Of a DNA stretch of 64,000 nt, positions 1 through 9,116 are shown piece by piece (position 1 is the first letter of the stretch; each line of letters opens with the position of its first letter). The translations under genes were made by a program, and so were the position numbers. This DNA comes from Ammoniphilus sp. YIM 78166. Its GTDB lineage: Bacteria; Bacillota; Bacilli; Aneurinibacillales; RAOX-1. Under the pieces are notes generated by a model. That model saw only the letters and a list, made by a program, of their open reading frames with translations. It was not told the origin of the DNA and made no database searches. The DNA lies in assembly GCF_004522215.1 (NCBI RefSeq), contig NZ_SDLR01000003.1, positions 248,001 through 312,000 on the forward strand, in the 5' to 3' direction.

Positions 1-2
1 TT

Positions 3-719
3 CCCGGTCCTTATTTGCTTACCCGGTCGATGTGGGTAGAAGGTTTATCAGGATTGGCTTACCCCACTAAAGAGTCGCTAGCTGAAGACGTAGTTCGAGT
101 CTTAAGAGAAGAGTTGGAAGATTTAATCAAGGCAGGAGTCTCCTTTATCCAATTCGATGAACCCGTCCTGACGGAGCTCGTATTTACCCAAAAAAATGCG
201 AACCGAACTTTCATGTGCGGAGCGTTGACAGCCAAAGCAGATGCTGAAGAAGAACTGAAATTTGCAACTGGGCTAGTTAACCAAGTGATGGAAGGTATGA
301 GGTAAAGAGGCACTCGCATGGGGGTTCATATTTGTCGAGGAAACTGGAGTACACAGGAAAATGTGCTTCTTAGCGGCCCCTATACTCCGTTGATGCCTTA
401 TTTGTCCCAAATGGATGTGGACCAGCTCATATTGGAATTTGCTACGCCAAGAGCTGGGGAATTGGATGCTGTAACCAGTTTAGAAGGGAAGGAGTTAGGA
501 TTGGGGGCAGTCAATCCGCGGACAGAAGATATCGAAACGGTGGAGCAAGTCGTGGAAAAAGGAAAGGAAGCTGCCCGCCTTTTATCGCCGGAAAAAATCT
601 TTCTAAATCCTGATTGCGGTTTTGGTACTTTTGCCCAGAGGCCGATGAACACGCCAGAGAGGGCAATGGAAAAATTAAGAACACTGGTTCAAGCGGCTCA
701 GATCTTAAGACAACAGTAG
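3..719 (+). pseudogene. MetE-like cobalamin-independent methionine synthase family protein, 3' part, interrupted by TAA
   Basis: The reading frame enters from outside the window and matches the C-terminal barrel of cobalamin-independent methionine synthase-like proteins. Visible hallmarks are SFIQFDEP, VHICRGNW and LNPDCGFGTF, the last carrying a zinc-ligand Cys. An in-frame TAA at 303-305 splits it, and the downstream half continues in the same frame (ATG at 318). TAA cannot encode selenocysteine, so this is a nonsense mutation or a sequence error. The family transfers a methyl group to homocysteine or a related thiol. A single CAA or AAA to TAA change would restore the frame. Confidence 0.8.
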
Positions 720-768
720 GAGGGCGGAGGAAGAGACTCTATCAGTCGATACTCTACTCTAACGTTTC

Positions 769-799
769 AAGCCCAGTCCACTTAAAGGGAACTGGGCTT
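769..799. terminator. Bidirectional terminator between metE-like and cysJ-like genes
   Basis: An inverted repeat AAGCCCAGT / ACTGGGCTT with a 13-nt loop lies between two convergent genes. T-rich sequence follows on the plus side. Confidence 0.7.
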
Positions 800-821
800 A
801 TTGGTGTTATACTTCTTTCGT

Positions 822-1985
822 TTAATACACATCACGTTGGTAACGCCCTTGCTCCTTCATATCCTCTAGATAGGCTTCGGCTGCTTCGCGGGTGGTGTCA
901 CCTTCTTTTTCAATCACGTCAATAAGCGTGTTGTGGACGTCTTTCGCCATATATTGCTTATCTCCGCAAACGTAGAAGTAGGCTCCATTTTCTAGCCATT
1001 CGAACAATTCTTTACTGTTTTCAAGCATTTTATGCTGTACGTATACTTTCTGGACTGTATCCCGAGAGAAAGCCGTCTCTAATCTTGTCAGAACTCCATC
1101 TTGTTGAACCTTCTCTAACTCGTCTTGATAAAGGAAATCAGATGCCGAATACTGGTCTCCAAAAAATAACCATGATCTGCCTGTTGCCTTATCCACCGCA
1201 CGTTGCTGGATAAAGGAACGGAACGGTGCAATGCCTGTTCCTGGCCCAACCATAATGATATCTTTTTCCCCCGAGTCCGGGAGATGAAAGTGTTTATTTT
1301 CTTGAATAAACACGGGAAGCGTATCTCCTTCTTGAACACGTTCAGCACATAAAACCGAACAAACTCCTCTTCTTAAGCGTCCGTGAGCGGTATAACGCAC
1401 AGCACCGATGGTGAGATGCACTTCCTCAGGACTCGCGGCTATGCTGCTTGCGATGGAGTAGAGACGTGGTGTCATTTTTCTTAATAGAGACACGATGTCT
1501 TGGGCAGAAGCATTCCATGGGCCGAAATCACGTAACATATCAAGCAAATCACGTCCGTTAGTATATTCTTTCAACTGATTTACATTTTCAACGGACACTA
1601 GATTTCGCAGCTCATCGTTTTCTGTTAATTCGACAGCCTGCTGTAAAATTTTTTTCGACAATAACGTAATTTCAAAGTGCGTTGTTAGCGCTTCCTTTAA
1701 CGGGAGCGTTTCACCTTGCTTATTAATTTCTACTAACGTTTCTTCATCCCACTTCATTTCCTTAAGTAGAGAATCCACTAATTCCGGATCATTTGAAGGG
1801 ATAATACCAAGGGCATCGCCTGGGATATAGGAAAGACCGGACCCCTTTAGTGAAAGTTCGATGTGCCTCGTTTCTTTACTAGAACTAGCTCCATTTAAAT
1901 TTACATTTTTAAGAACGATCGCCTGAAATGGATTTTGCCTTGAATAGGTTGTTGGCACCGTTTTAACTGCAGTATGTTGCATCAT
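822..1985 (-). CDS. CysJ-like NADPH/FAD reductase lacking the flavodoxin domain
   Basis: This 387-residue protein corresponds to the FAD-binding and NADPH-binding part of the sulfite reductase flavoprotein (CysJ). The N-terminal flavodoxin domain is absent. Visible motifs are the FAD-binding RLYSIASS near residue 178, the GVCS segment near 208, the pyridine-nucleotide motif GPGTGIAPFRSF near 250, and a C-terminal YVCGDKQYMAKDV ending in an aromatic residue (DVY). Proteins of this shape pass electrons from NADPH to a partner hemoprotein or flavodoxin-like protein. No sulfite reductase gene is adjacent, so the partner is unknown. It is monocistronic and convergent with the upstream fragment. 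Confidence 0.85.
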   Translation of the reverse strand: MMQHTAVKTVPTTYSRQNPFQAIVLKNVNLNGASSSKETRHIELSLKGSGLSYIPGDALGIIPSNDPELVDSLLKEMKWDEETLVEINKQGETLPLKEALTTHFEITLLSKKILQQAVELTENDELRNLVSVENVNQLKEYTNGRDLLDMLRDFGPWNASAQDIVSLLRKMTPRLYSIASSIAASPEEVHLTIGAVRYTAHGRLRRGVCSVLCAERVQEGDTLPVFIQENKHFHLPDSGEKDIIMVGPGTGIAPFRSFIQQRAVDKATGRSWLFFGDQYSASDFLYQDELEKVQQDGVLTRLETAFSRDTVQKVYVQHKMLENSKELFEWLENGAYFYVCGDKQYMAKDVHNTLIDVIEKEGDTTREAAEAYLEDMKEQGRYQRDVY

Positions 1986-2027
1986 TTTTCACCCCATCAA
2001 ATTGATTTCGATTTTAGGATAACTTCT

Positions 2028-2387
2028 CTATAGCTTAGCGTCAAAAACCCATAGGTGGTGAACATTAAGCAGCCATGAGATGCATGGATGAACACTATAG
2101 CGCTCAGAAACATAGGAATGAAGCTGTTCTTGTATCCAAGGCACGGCTGAGTAATCCTTAGATTCAATGGCCTTGTTTATCTCCTCAAGAAGGAGGGTGT
2201 AAAATTCAACATCTTCCTCAATATCCCCGCAAGCGCATTTTTCTTCCTTCAGATGATCTCGTAGATAATGAACCGAGAGCTCTAGTTGGTTCTTCACTTT
2301 GACCAGCAATTCCATAGACCAATGATAATCATAGAGTAAAGACATCGTGTTGATCCCGTGATGATGTGATTGCATCCCTTTATTCAT
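2028..2387 (-). CDS. Uncharacterised 119-aa His/Cys-containing protein
   Basis: I do not recognise the family. The protein is acidic and helix-rich, with a His cluster near the N-terminus (SHHHG), a CACGD segment near residue 51 and a C-terminal half rich in aromatic and His residues. There is no signal peptide and no membrane segment. A perfect copy of the regulon palindrome lies about 22 bp upstream of its start, so it is probably a divergent member of the same regulon as the BCCT gene. A metal- or redox-related role is possible from the His/Cys content, but that is a guess. Confidence 0.6.
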   Translation of the reverse strand: MNKGMQSHHHGINTMSLLYDYHWSMELLVKVKNQLELSVHYLRDHLKEEKCACGDIEEDVEFYTLLLEEINKAIESKDYSAVPWIQEQLHSYVSERYSVHPCISWLLNVHHLWVFDAKL

Positions 2388-2408
2388 AAACCTCCACCAC
2401 CATTTGTA

Positions 2409-2420
2409 TAATCATGATTA
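2409..2420. promoter_or_regulatory. Operator palindrome TAATCATGATTA (divergent region, copy 1)
   Basis: A perfect 12-bp palindrome lies close to the start of the minus-strand gene ending at 2028. It is identical to the copies before the BCCT, pyc, mod, grd, 27-kb and tRNA-Sec units. Confidence 0.75.
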
Positions 2421-2489
2421 CATATTAATCAAAACCGCAATTGGCGTCAAATACTTTTTAAAATTTTCTAAACAATTAAATTATCTGGA

Positions 2490-2518
2490 TTGTTATATAA
2501 TCATGATTATGTTACAAT
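2490..2518 (+). promoter_or_regulatory. Promoter with operator in the spacer, upstream of the BCCT transporter gene
   Basis: TTGTTA (2490-2495), a 17-bp spacer and TACAAT (2513-2518) form a plausible sigma-A promoter. The palindrome TAATCATGATTA occupies 2498-2509 inside the spacer, so a bound protein would block RNA polymerase. Confidence 0.6.
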
Positions 2519-2669
2519 CATGAGTGAAAATACTAGCTAAACTATTTTTATATCTGAAAGGGGTGAAGAGAATCGGATATAAAGGGATTCGAGGAAACTG
2601 TAGATGACCTTCTCCTTCCATCCTTGTATGGGATGATTGATCTGAATGATTAAAGGGGGAAAAGGGACG

Positions 2670-4220
2670 ATGGCCAAAGTCTTTCGGGAAAAAACGGTTT
2701 TAGTAGTGTCTTTGCTGTTTACGAGTCTATTTATCTTGTTGGGTATTTTCTTTAATACAAAGCTAGCAGATGCAGCATCCGCATTCCTAAGTACGACTAT
2801 AGATTATTTTGGCTGGTTTTATCTAACCGCTGTCATGCTTTTTCTTCTTTTTTCGGTTTTTCTCATGCTGTCCAGGTATGGGACCATTCGATTGGGCGAT
2901 GATGCCGATCGGCCGGAATACAGTACAGCTTCGTGGTTAGCTATGCTTTTTAGCGCAGGTATGGGAATTGGATTAGTTTTTTGGGGAGCGGCTGAGCCGG
3001 TCTTTCATTATACAACACCTCCCATAGGAGAGGGCTCGACGGCCGAATCAGCGGCGGTTGCCATGCGATATACGTTTTTGCATTGGGGATTGCACCCTTG
3101 GGCGATTTATACTGTAATCGCTCTCAGTCTCGCCTACGCTCAGTTCAGGAAGAAACTACCTGCGCTGATTAGTTCTGCCTTCTATCCCCTATTGGGGGAA
3201 AGGGTCCATGGGCCGATAGGAAAGACTATCGATATTCTGGCGGTATTTGCAACGGTTTTCGGTGTAGCCACATCATTAGGACTGGGTACGATGCAAATCT
3301 CGGGAGGGATGAGTTTCCTCTTTGGCTTAGATAATAGCATCTCTTTGCAAATCGGAATTATTGTTGCGGTCACCGTTTTGTATATCTATACGGCCTGGAG
3401 CGGTGTGGACCGGGGAATAAAAACTCTCTCTAACCTAAACATGATTCTTGCGCTCGCCCTCATGCTACTCTTGCTATTTGTTGGTCCTACGGCACAAATA
3501 TTCAAGATCTTAGTGAACACAACGGGAAGTTATATCAACAACATTATCTCCATGAGCCTTCGCTTAGAACCGTTTCGCGATGATACCTGGATAGCAGGAT
3601 GGACTTTATTTTATTGGGCGTGGTGGATTGCCTGGGCACCATTTGTGGGCACCTTTATCGCCCGCGTTTCCCGGGGCCGCACCATCCGTGAATTTATACT
3701 AGGTGTACTGATAACACCTACTCTTGGGACGTTTGTGTGGTTTTCCACTTTCGGAGGTTCGGCCTTAAACATCATTCGGGACCAAGGAAAAACGGAACTG
3801 AGCGAAAAGATGACATCCGATGTCTCGACGGCACTCTTTGAGTTCTTCCAATACTTTCCGCTTAGCACGCTGTTAAGCGGCATAGCGGTTATCCTGGTCA
3901 TTACCTTCTTTGCTACATCTGCCAATTCAGCTACCTATGTTCTTGGTATGCTTAGCTCAGGAGGAAACATGAATCCGTCGAATGGGACCAAATTAACGTG
4001 GGGATTAATTCAGTCTTCGATCGCTATCGTCTTGCTGATTAGCGGAGGGCTGTCAACGCTTCAAACGGTTTCCATTGCTACGGCATTTCCTTTTGCCATC
4101 ATCATGGTGTTGATGTGCTATTGTCTCCTTAAAAATCTCCAAGAAGAGTTCGTTCGAAGGGAGTCCTTGGCTTATATGGAAGCGGCAGTGACTGCTCAGC
4201 CAAAGGACCATGAGGGATGA
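2670..4220 (+). CDS. BCCT-family transporter (glycine betaine/choline/carnitine type, OpuD-like)
   Basis: This is a 516-residue, 12-helix secondary transporter of the betaine/choline/carnitine family. Family signatures are GMGIGLVFWGAAEP (helix 3, glycine-rich) and FYWAWWIAWAPFVG with RVSRGRTIREF (helix 8 and the following loop), including the tryptophans that line the substrate site. Known members import betaine or related quaternary amines with Na+ or H+. The ATG at 2670 lies behind purine-rich sequence; an in-frame ATG at 2646 is an alternative start. The upstream operator is shared with the grd operon, which suggests this carrier feeds the reductase rather than serving only osmotic uptake. 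Choline or betaine cannot be told apart from sequence. Confidence 0.9.
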   Translation: MAKVFREKTVLVVSLLFTSLFILLGIFFNTKLADAASAFLSTTIDYFGWFYLTAVMLFLLFSVFLMLSRYGTIRLGDDADRPEYSTASWLAMLFSAGMGIGLVFWGAAEPVFHYTTPPIGEGSTAESAAVAMRYTFLHWGLHPWAIYTVIALSLAYAQFRKKLPALISSAFYPLLGERVHGPIGKTIDILAVFATVFGVATSLGLGTMQISGGMSFLFGLDNSISLQIGIIVAVTVLYIYTAWSGVDRGIKTLSNLNMILALALMLLLLFVGPTAQIFKILVNTTGSYINNIISMSLRLEPFRDDTWIAGWTLFYWAWWIAWAPFVGTFIARVSRGRTIREFILGVLITPTLGTFVWFSTFGGSALNIIRDQGKTELSEKMTSDVSTALFEFFQYFPLSTLLSGIAVILVITFFATSANSATYVLGMLSSGGNMNPSNGTKLTWGLIQSSIAIVLLISGGLSTLQTVSIATAFPFAIIMVLMCYCLLKNLQEEFVRRESLAYMEAAVTAQPKDHEG

Positions 4221-4251
4221 TAGGTCCATGATAAATAGTTTTAAGATTTCA

Positions 4252-4290
4252 AAGAAGAAGAGGCCGACATGGAGTTGGGCTCTTCTTTTT
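4252..4290 (+). terminator. Rho-independent terminator after the BCCT gene
   Basis: A GAAGAGGCC / GGCTCTTC stem is followed by TTTTT. Confidence 0.8.
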
Positions 4291-4355
4291 CGTGTATACG
4301 GAATCTATTTTGAATATTACTAATTCATTTACAAAAACACTAAACTAGATTATTA

Positions 4356-4369
4356 TATAATCATGATTA
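4356..4369 (+). promoter_or_regulatory. -10 element and operator upstream of pyc
   Basis: TATAAT at 4356-4361 overlaps the palindrome TAATCATGATTA at 4358-4369. No good -35 at standard spacing is visible, so the promoter may need an activator or be weak. Confidence 0.6.
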
Positions 4370-4406
4370 GATTTGAGTGCATCTTAAAAAGAAGGGGGAA
4401 TGAGAA

Positions 4407-7400
4407 GTGGAAAATCTAAAGAAATTCAAAAAAGTGCTGGTTGCTAACAGGGGAGAAATTGCGATTCGAATTTTCCGGGCATGCACGGAGTTAGGCATCC
4501 ATACAGTAGCTATCTATTCGGAGCAGGATAGTGTTTGTCTGCACCGCTTTAAAGCGGATGAAGCCTACTTGGTAGGTGAGGGGAAAGGGCCGATTGAGGC
4601 TTATTTAGATATGGAGAGCATTTTGGAAGTTGCCGTTAGAAATGAAGTGGATGCGATTCATCCGGGCTATGGCTTTTTATCGGAAAATGCGAATTTTGCT
4701 CGCCGCTGCCGTGAAGAAGGGATCGTGTTTATTGGTCCCAATCCGGAACACTTAGATATGTTTGGGGATAAGGTTCAGGCCAGGAAGACCGCGATTGCTT
4801 CGGGAATTCCGGTTGTGCCGGGAACGGAGGAACCGATTGATCGTTTGGAGGATGCCATCGCATTCACTAAGGATTATGGGTTTCCTGTCATTATCAAGGC
4901 TGCCATGGGCGGCGGGGGAAGGGGAATGCGCATTGTCCGCCGTCAAGATGAATTGGACGAAGCGTTTAATCGAGCCCGCTCCGAGGCAAAATCGGCCTTT
5001 GGCAGTTCAAAGGTGTATGTGGAAAAGTACATCGAGAATCCCAAGCATATCGAGGTGCAAGTGATCGGGGACCGGTATGGCGGAGCTGTTCATCTTTATG
5101 AGAGAGACTGCTCGGTGCAGAGACGCCATCAGAAAGTAGTGGAAGTCGCTCCTAGCCAATCTCTGGATGAGGAGTTTCGTCAAGAAATTTGCCAGTCCGC
5201 CCTTACGTTAATGAAGGAAGCGAATTATATTAATGCGGGTACGGTCGAATTCCTGGTCACGCCAGATCGGAATTTTTACTTCATTGAAGTCAATCCTCGC
5301 ATTCAGGTGGAGCATACCATTACGGAAATGGTTACAGGGATCGATATCGTCAAATCTCAGATCCGCGTGGCGGAAGGCTATGCTCTGAGCGCACCGGAGG
5401 TTCGGATTCCTCCGCAGGATAAGGTAGAAAGATTAGGATATGCCATTCAGTGCCGAATTACCACAGAGGATCCCACCAATGGGTTTCTGCCGGATACCGG
5501 GCGTATCTTGGCCTATCGCAGCAGTGGAGGGTTTGGTATTCGCCTTGATGCCGGGAACTGCTATTCTGGGGCGATCATTACTCCTCATTATGATTCCATG
5601 CTGGTGAAGGTCTGCTCTTGGGGAGCCACCTTTGAAGAAGCCAGTACGAAAATGTCGCGCACCTTGAAGGAATTCCGTATTCGCGGGGTGAAAACGAACA
5701 TTCCATTCCTAGAGAATGTCATGGAGCATCCTCAATTCGTAAGCGGAGATTATAATACCTCCTTTATTGATTCGACTCCTGAGTTGTTTCAGTTTGCCCA
5801 GAGGCAAGACCGGGGAACGAAGTTGTTGACCTATATCGGGAATATTGTCGTTAATGGATATCCGGGGTTACCGAAAGGAAAGAAGCCTGTGTTTACCAAG
5901 CCAAGGCTGCCGAAGACGTCCTTCCAGTCTCCTTACCCGGATGGTACTAAGCAAATTCTCGACCAGCAGGGACCCGATGGATTGATCCAATGGATCGGAA
6001 GCCAGAAGAAGCTTCTCATTACGGATACTACGTTTCGCGATGCCCATCAGTCCCTTTTAGCTACTCGCGTACGGACTCATGATCTGGTGAAAGCAGCGGA
6101 AGCGACGGGCAAGTTGGTCCCGAACCTATTCTCCTTGGAAATGTGGGGCGGAGCGACCTTTGATACGACCATGCGCTTCTTGAATGAATGTCCTTGGGAT
6201 CGTTTGATTCAGCTTCGCGAGAAGATTCCTAATATCCTTTTTCAGATGCTGTTTCGAGGAGCCAATGCCGTCGGCTATAAGAACTATCCGGATAATGTGA
6301 TTCGGGAGTTCGTGAAGACTTCGGCTGAAGCGGGGATCGATGTGTTTCGGATTTTCGATAGCTTAAATTGGGTAGAAGGAATGAAGGTCTCCATCGATGC
6401 CGTCAGAGAGAGCGGAAAAATTGCGGAAGCAACGGTCTGTTACACGGGGGATATTTTTGATCCGAATCGCCCGAAGTATAATCTGGAGTACTATGTCAAG
6501 ATGGCAAAAGAACTGCAGGCCGCTGGCGCTCACATCTTAGCCATCAAGGACATGGCGGGGCTGTTAAAGCCGTATGCCGCTTATGAATTGATCAAGGCGT
6601 TAAAACAAGAGATCCATATCCCCATCCACCTTCATACCCATGATACCAGCGGAAATGGAGTAGCCATGCTGCTGAAAGCGGCTGAAGCGGGTGTGGATAT
6701 CGTAGACCTGGCTATTGGCTCCATGTCAGGCCAGATCTCCCAGCCTAGTCTCAATGCTCTAGTCGCTGCCTTGGAAAAAGGGGAACGCGATACCGGACTG
6801 AATCAAGAAAACTTATACAAGCTCAATGATTATTGGGAGGATGTACGATCCTATTACTCCGGATTCGAAAGCGGCATGAAAGGCAGTCATGCGGAAATCT
6901 ACAAGCATGAAATGCCCGGAGGACAATACAGCAATCTGCAGCAGCAGGCCCATGCGGTCGGCTTGGGTGATCGCTTTGAAGAAGTAAAGAAAATGTATAC
7001 CACCGTCAACCATTTGTTCGGGGATATCGTGAAAGTGACTCCTTCTTCCAAGGTCGTGGGAGACATGGCTTTGTTTATGGTCCAAAATGAATTAAATGAA
7101 GAGAATATCTATGAAAAAGGAGCTTTCTTGTCTTTTCCTGATTCGGTGATCTCGTTTTTCCAAGGTTATATTGGTCAGCCTTATCAAGGTTTTCCGGAGT
7201 CCTTGCAGCAAATCGTTCTGAAGGAAAGAAAGCCAATTACCTGCCGACCGGGAGAATTGCTGGAACCAATCGATTTCGACCAAACCGCACGGGAGCTGCA
7301 GGAAAACATTCAGCGCGAAGTCTCCCATTATAACGTACTCTCCTATATCATGTATCCGCAGGTGTTTTTGGAGATGGAGAAAAATAGGGTAGCGTATAGC

Positions 7401-7853
7401 GATCTCTCTGTTCTCGATACGCCAACTTTCTTCTATGGTTTAAGAGAGGGAGAAGAAAACAAAATTGAGATGGAACAGGGCAAGACGCTTGTGGTCAAGC
7501 TGGTTTCTGTCGGTCCTGTACATCTCAATGGAATGAGAACCGTATACTTTGAATTGAATGGCCAGCCTCGGGAAGTGTCAATTCGAGATTTTTCGGCAGA
7601 GGTTACGGCGGTGCAAAGACCTAAGGCAGAATCCGGAAATCGAAAGCATATTGGTGCCTCCATGCCGGGCAAAGTGCTGAAAGTTGTCGTGGAAGAGGGA
7701 GATAAGGTGCAGAAGGGAGACCACTTAATCGTGACGGAAGCGATGAAAATGGAAACCGCCATTCAAGCCCCCATGGATTTTACGGTGAAGCGCATTTATG
7801 TTAAAGAAGGAGATATCATTGAGGTAAAGGATCTATTGATTGAATTCGCCTAA
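4407..7853 (+). CDS. pyc: Pyruvate carboxylase
   Basis: A full-length 1148-residue pyruvate carboxylase that makes oxaloacetate from pyruvate, bicarbonate and ATP in the cytoplasm. The order is biotin carboxylase (about 1-450, ATP-grasp loop GGGGRGMR), carboxyltransferase barrel (about 535-800, with the metal-site HLHTHDTSG), PYC/oxaloacetate decarboxylase conserved domain, and C-terminal biotinyl domain with the biotin lysine at K1114 in EAMKMET. The GTG start sits behind GAAGGGGGAA. It lies under the regulon palindrome, so it appears to be induced together with the reductase and malic enzyme. This fits a need to turn C2/C3 products into C4 intermediates. Confidence 0.97.
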   Translation: MENLKKFKKVLVANRGEIAIRIFRACTELGIHTVAIYSEQDSVCLHRFKADEAYLVGEGKGPIEAYLDMESILEVAVRNEVDAIHPGYGFLSENANFARRCREEGIVFIGPNPEHLDMFGDKVQARKTAIASGIPVVPGTEEPIDRLEDAIAFTKDYGFPVIIKAAMGGGGRGMRIVRRQDELDEAFNRARSEAKSAFGSSKVYVEKYIENPKHIEVQVIGDRYGGAVHLYERDCSVQRRHQKVVEVAPSQSLDEEFRQEICQSALTLMKEANYINAGTVEFLVTPDRNFYFIEVNPRIQVEHTITEMVTGIDIVKSQIRVAEGYALSAPEVRIPPQDKVERLGYAIQCRITTEDPTNGFLPDTGRILAYRSSGGFGIRLDAGNCYSGAIITPHYDSMLVKVCSWGATFEEASTKMSRTLKEFRIRGVKTNIPFLENVMEHPQFVSGDYNTSFIDSTPELFQFAQRQDRGTKLLTYIGNIVVNGYPGLPKGKKPVFTKPRLPKTSFQSPYPDGTKQILDQQGPDGLIQWIGSQKKLLITDTTFRDAHQSLLATRVRTHDLVKAAEATGKLVPNLFSLEMWGGATFDTTMRFLNECPWDRLIQLREKIPNILFQMLFRGANAVGYKNYPDNVIREFVKTSAEAGIDVFRIFDSLNWVEGMKVSIDAVRESGKIAEATVCYTGDIFDPNRPKYNLEYYVKMAKELQAAGAHILAIKDMAGLLKPYAAYELIKALKQEIHIPIHLHTHDTSGNGVAMLLKAAEAGVDIVDLAIGSMSGQISQPSLNALVAALEKGERDTGLNQENLYKLNDYWEDVRSYYSGFESGMKGSHAEIYKHEMPGGQYSNLQQQAHAVGLGDRFEEVKKMYTTVNHLFGDIVKVTPSSKVVGDMALFMVQNELNEENIYEKGAFLSFPDSVISFFQGYIGQPYQGFPESLQQIVLKERKPITCRPGELLEPIDFDQTARELQENIQREVSHYNVLSYIMYPQVFLEMEKNRVAYSDLSVLDTPTFFYGLREGEENKIEMEQGKTLVVKLVSVGPVHLNGMRTVYFELNGQPREVSIRDFSAEVTAVQRPKAESGNRKHIGASMPGKVLKVVVEEGDKVQKGDHLIVTEAMKMETAIQAPMDFTVKRIYVKEGDIIEVKDLLIEFA

Positions 7854-7868
7854 AAGGAGAGATAGAGG

Positions 7869-8063
7869 GTGAGCTTATTTCGAGAAGGAATGGCCCTAGA
7901 GGTAAGCAGACTGCTGGCAAAGATTCGAGTGGAGAGAGACCTAAAAATAAAAAATCAAATCAAAGAGAGCCTATTTGAGATATTCGAGGAATTAGATTTA
8001 GAGATGGAGGATTATCATTTTCTGCTTCAAGAGACGCAGTCAAACTATCAGTATTATATTTAA
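7869..8063 (+). CDS. Small 64-aa protein downstream of pyc
   Basis: GTG start with AAGGAG upstream, 15 bp after pyc and before a strong terminator, so probably co-transcribed with pyc. It is highly charged and predicted helical, with no Cys and no membrane segment. I do not recognise it. Confidence 0.6.
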   Translation: MSLFREGMALEVSRLLAKIRVERDLKIKNQIKESLFEIFEELDLEMEDYHFLLQETQSNYQYYI

Positions 8064-8066
8064 TAG

Positions 8067-8108
8067 AAAGAAGGGTGACTCCTTAAGAATGGAGTCATCC
8101 TTCTTTTT
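8067..8108 (+). terminator. Rho-independent terminator after the pyc unit
   Basis: A long AAGAAGGGTGACTCC / GGAGTCATCCTTCTT stem is followed by TTTTT. Confidence 0.9.
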
Positions 8109-8151
8109 GTTTCTGGTAAAATCACTCTAGTAATTACAAAATATTATTGTA

Positions 8152-8193
8152 TTGATAATATTTTCTTTATAACGTATAATATAATCATGATTA
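8152..8193 (+). promoter_or_regulatory. Promoter and operator of the molybdate/oxidoreductase operon
   Basis: TTGATA (8152-8157), a 17-bp spacer and TATAAT (8175-8180) give a near-consensus sigma-A promoter. The palindrome TAATCATGATTA follows at 8182-8193, over the start region, and a degenerate second copy follows at about 8197-8210. Confidence 0.8.
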
Positions 8194-8289
8194 AATTATG
8201 ATTATGATTAAAACCGTTGAGAGGAAGTGGTAAGCTAATCAGTCAAAGCAACAATAACGAATAAAAGGTAAAAGGAGGAAGCAGAGGAA

Positions 8290-9099
8290 ATGGTTTTATC
8301 TAGAAAGTTTGGAAAATTAGTTTTATTTTTGCTTATTGGAGTTATCATTACATACCTCTTATTGCCGTTATTGTCGGTGTTTATCACCAAGAGCCCGATG
8401 ATGATTATGGAGAAACTGCAAAGTCCGGTGATTTACCAGGCGCTAAGTTTAAGTTTAAAGACCACCAGTATTGCTCTCATTTTTATTGTTGGGTTAGGTA
8501 CGCCTTTAGCGTACTGGTTGGCAAAGTCCGAGTTCAAAGGGAAGAAAGGGCTTGAAGTCGCCTTGAAGATGCCGATCGTAGCACCAACTGCCGTTGTGGG
8601 GGTGGGCTTGCTGCTGATCTTCGGTCAGCGGGGTATGCTGGGGGGAACGCTGAGCGTGTTGGGGGTGACCGTACCTTTTACCTCGATCGCAGTTGTCATG
8701 GCGCAGATTTTTATGGCTTCCCCTTTTTATGTAACGACGGCGCGACAGGCGTTTGAAGCGGTGGATGACCAGCTGATTGCGGTATCGCAAACGCTGGGCG
8801 TCAATGCATGGAAAACTTACTGGCGCGTGACAACGCCCCTCGCCTTACCAGGTCTCCTTACGGGGGTAGCCTTAAGCTGGGCCCTGGCCCTTGGGGAGTT
8901 TGGAGCGACGATGATGTTTGCAGGGAATTTACCGGGGAAAACGCAGACGTTGCCTCTCGCGATCTACACCGCGATGGAATCGGATGCCGATGTGGCCGTA
9001 TCGATTGCGGCGCTCCTGTTGACGGTCTCCTTTTCTTTGTTGCTCTTTGTTAGCTTTATCGAAAAATTCTTAGGTAAAATCATGGGCACAGCTCGATAG
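8290..9099 (+). CDS. Molybdate/tungstate-type ABC transporter permease (ModB-like)
   Basis: A 269-residue inner-membrane protein with about six helices. It carries the ABC permease EAA loop (QTLGVNAWKTYWRVTTPLALPG) near residues 165-190 and the following GEFGATMMFAGNLPG typical of ModB/CysT-type oxyanion permeases. It should form the channel of an oxyanion importer with the fused ATPase/binding protein encoded 17 bp downstream. The start ATG follows AGGAGG-type purine sequence. Molybdate or tungstate is inferred from the Mo/W enzyme encoded in the same operon; sulfate specificity is less likely but not excluded by sequence. Confidence 0.88.
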   Translation: MVLSRKFGKLVLFLLIGVIITYLLLPLLSVFITKSPMMIMEKLQSPVIYQALSLSLKTTSIALIFIVGLGTPLAYWLAKSEFKGKKGLEVALKMPIVAPTAVVGVGLLLIFGQRGMLGGTLSVLGVTVPFTSIAVVMAQIFMASPFYVTTARQAFEAVDDQLIAVSQTLGVNAWKTYWRVTTPLALPGLLTGVALSWALALGEFGATMMFAGNLPGKTQTLPLAIYTAMESDADVAVSIAALLLTVSFSLLLFVSFIEKFLGKIMGTAR

Positions 9100-9116
9100 A
9101 TAGGAGGAAGTAGGTC

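Noticed and set aside
303..305. Selenocysteine at the MetE-like interruption
   Set aside because: The codon is TAA, which is not recoded to Sec, and no SECIS-like hairpin follows.
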